From positions 1-45,497 of the forward strand of contig JALHOE010000046.1 of the NCBI GenBank assembly GCA_022843175.1: a stretch of DNA of 45,497 nt, in the 5' to 3' direction. Position 1 is the stretch's first letter; each line of letters opens with the position of its first letter. The stretch comes from Deltaproteobacteria bacterium. GTDB lineage: Bacteria > Myxococcota_A > Polyangia > Polyangiales > JADJMO01. The notes under the pieces are model-generated. The model saw only the letters and a list, made by a program, of their open reading frames with translations. It had not been told where the DNA came from and made no database searches. The translations under genes were made by a program, and so were the position numbers. This document shows, one piece after another, positions 45,094 to 45,497 of this stretch.

Positions 45094-45497
45094 CTACTTG
45101 TGCGTGAACGACAAGGTCACGTTTGCCGTGGCTTCTCCGGTATCGACGTTCTTGACAGAGACCGCGCGCGCCGCGGCCTCGACGCAGCCCTTCATCGAAG
45201 CGGGGAACGCGCCGCTGAAGCTCGCCCCCACGATGTGGCCGGTCTCGGAGATCGAGACGCGCAGCGTGCCCGTCCCCTGCAGAGGGCCCGCGCTCGCAGC
45301 GACGGCGTCGCGGTAGCACTTCTGAAAGGGCGCGTGGCCGAGCGCGTTGCGAACGCTCGACGACGAGAGACCGTTGGTGGCGTTGACGCCGCCGATACCC
45401 ACCGCCGCCGTCGCGGGATCGGGCTTGGCGACCGTCGGCGCGACGGCGACCGCGGTGGGCGTGGGCGTGGGCGCGGCGGTGACCGTGGGCGTGGGCG
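45094..45497 (-). CDS. TonB/AgmX-like C-terminal domain protein (5' end beyond window)
   Basis: The last 133 residues of a protein whose start lies outside the window. A Pro-Thr-Val-Ala repeat linker is followed by a compact domain (FQKCYRDAVAASAGPL, GTLRVSISETGHIVGASFSG, CVEAAARAVSVKNVDTGEAT) like AgmX/PglI or TonB C-terminal domains. The plus-strand GTGGGCGTGGGCG repeats at the edge encode the linker. It ends 19 bp before the mono-heme lipoprotein gene and may belong to the same operon. Confidence 0.8.
   Translation of the reverse strand, partial: PTPTVTAAPTPTPTAVAVAPTVAKPDPATAAVGIGGVNATNGLSSSSVRNALGHAPFQKCYRDAVAASAGPLQGTGTLRVSISETGHIVGASFSGAFPASMKGCVEAAARAVSVKNVDTGEATANVTLSFTHK

Overview
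The window looks like chromosome from a high-GC (roughly 70 percent by eye) myxobacterium or a close relative. The signs are two secreted DUF2330 proteins with MYXO-CTERM-like tails (Cys, hydrophobic helix, Arg cluster), a Ser/Thr kinase fused to a signalling ATPase, a HEAT/HD-GYP-like pair, many lipoproteins of unknown function, and third-position GC so strong that long false reading frames lie opposite almost every gene. I name no species.

Layout. 1-5306 (minus) is an apparent operon: an outer-membrane barrel, a 13-heme c-type cytochrome, a small acidic helical protein, a lipoprotein with a CX4CH motif that seems to start at CTG, and a J-domain-like protein (HPD changed to HTD) cut by the window edge. 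5382-9524 (minus) holds two tandem DUF2330 proteins, a secreted protein and TsaE. 9659-13266 (plus) has a MoxR ATPase and a kinase. 13299-16669 (minus) has a HEAT-repeat protein and a degenerate HD-GYP-like protein. 16712-19710 (minus) has a metallophosphoesterase, a sugar aminotransferase and HisIE. 19758-24504 includes Hsp20, an HD protein, a CPBP protease, Maf, a DctA-type transporter and two lipoproteins. 24508-26438 (minus) has two TPR proteins. 26480-27626 is prfB with its programmed +1 frameshift, followed by a beta-propeller protein.

28944-29275 is a compact tRNA unit: a promoter, tRNA-Gln(CTG), tRNA-Glu(CTC) and a strong intrinsic terminator. Directly downstream, 29306-34447 looks accessory. 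It holds small unknown proteins and lipoproteins, three copies of a roughly 165-bp element with 27-bp inverted ends, a REP-associated (Y1/HUH) transposase, and two paralogous small proteins on opposite strands flanking that transposase. I consider this the most unusual part of the window. 34585-41086 returns to mixed chromosomal genes, among them DUF434, an alpha/beta hydrolase, transaldolase and a PhnD-like protein without a signal peptide.

41199-45497 (minus) is a second redox/envelope locus. It has a TonB/AgmX-like domain protein (cut by the window edge), two mono-heme lipoproteins, a predicted outer-membrane barrel that itself carries a CXXCH motif, and a large mono-heme lipoprotein with its own terminator. 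The two ends of the window therefore both carry barrel-plus-cytochrome modules that could move electrons across the outer membrane. That function is inferred from gene content and not shown.
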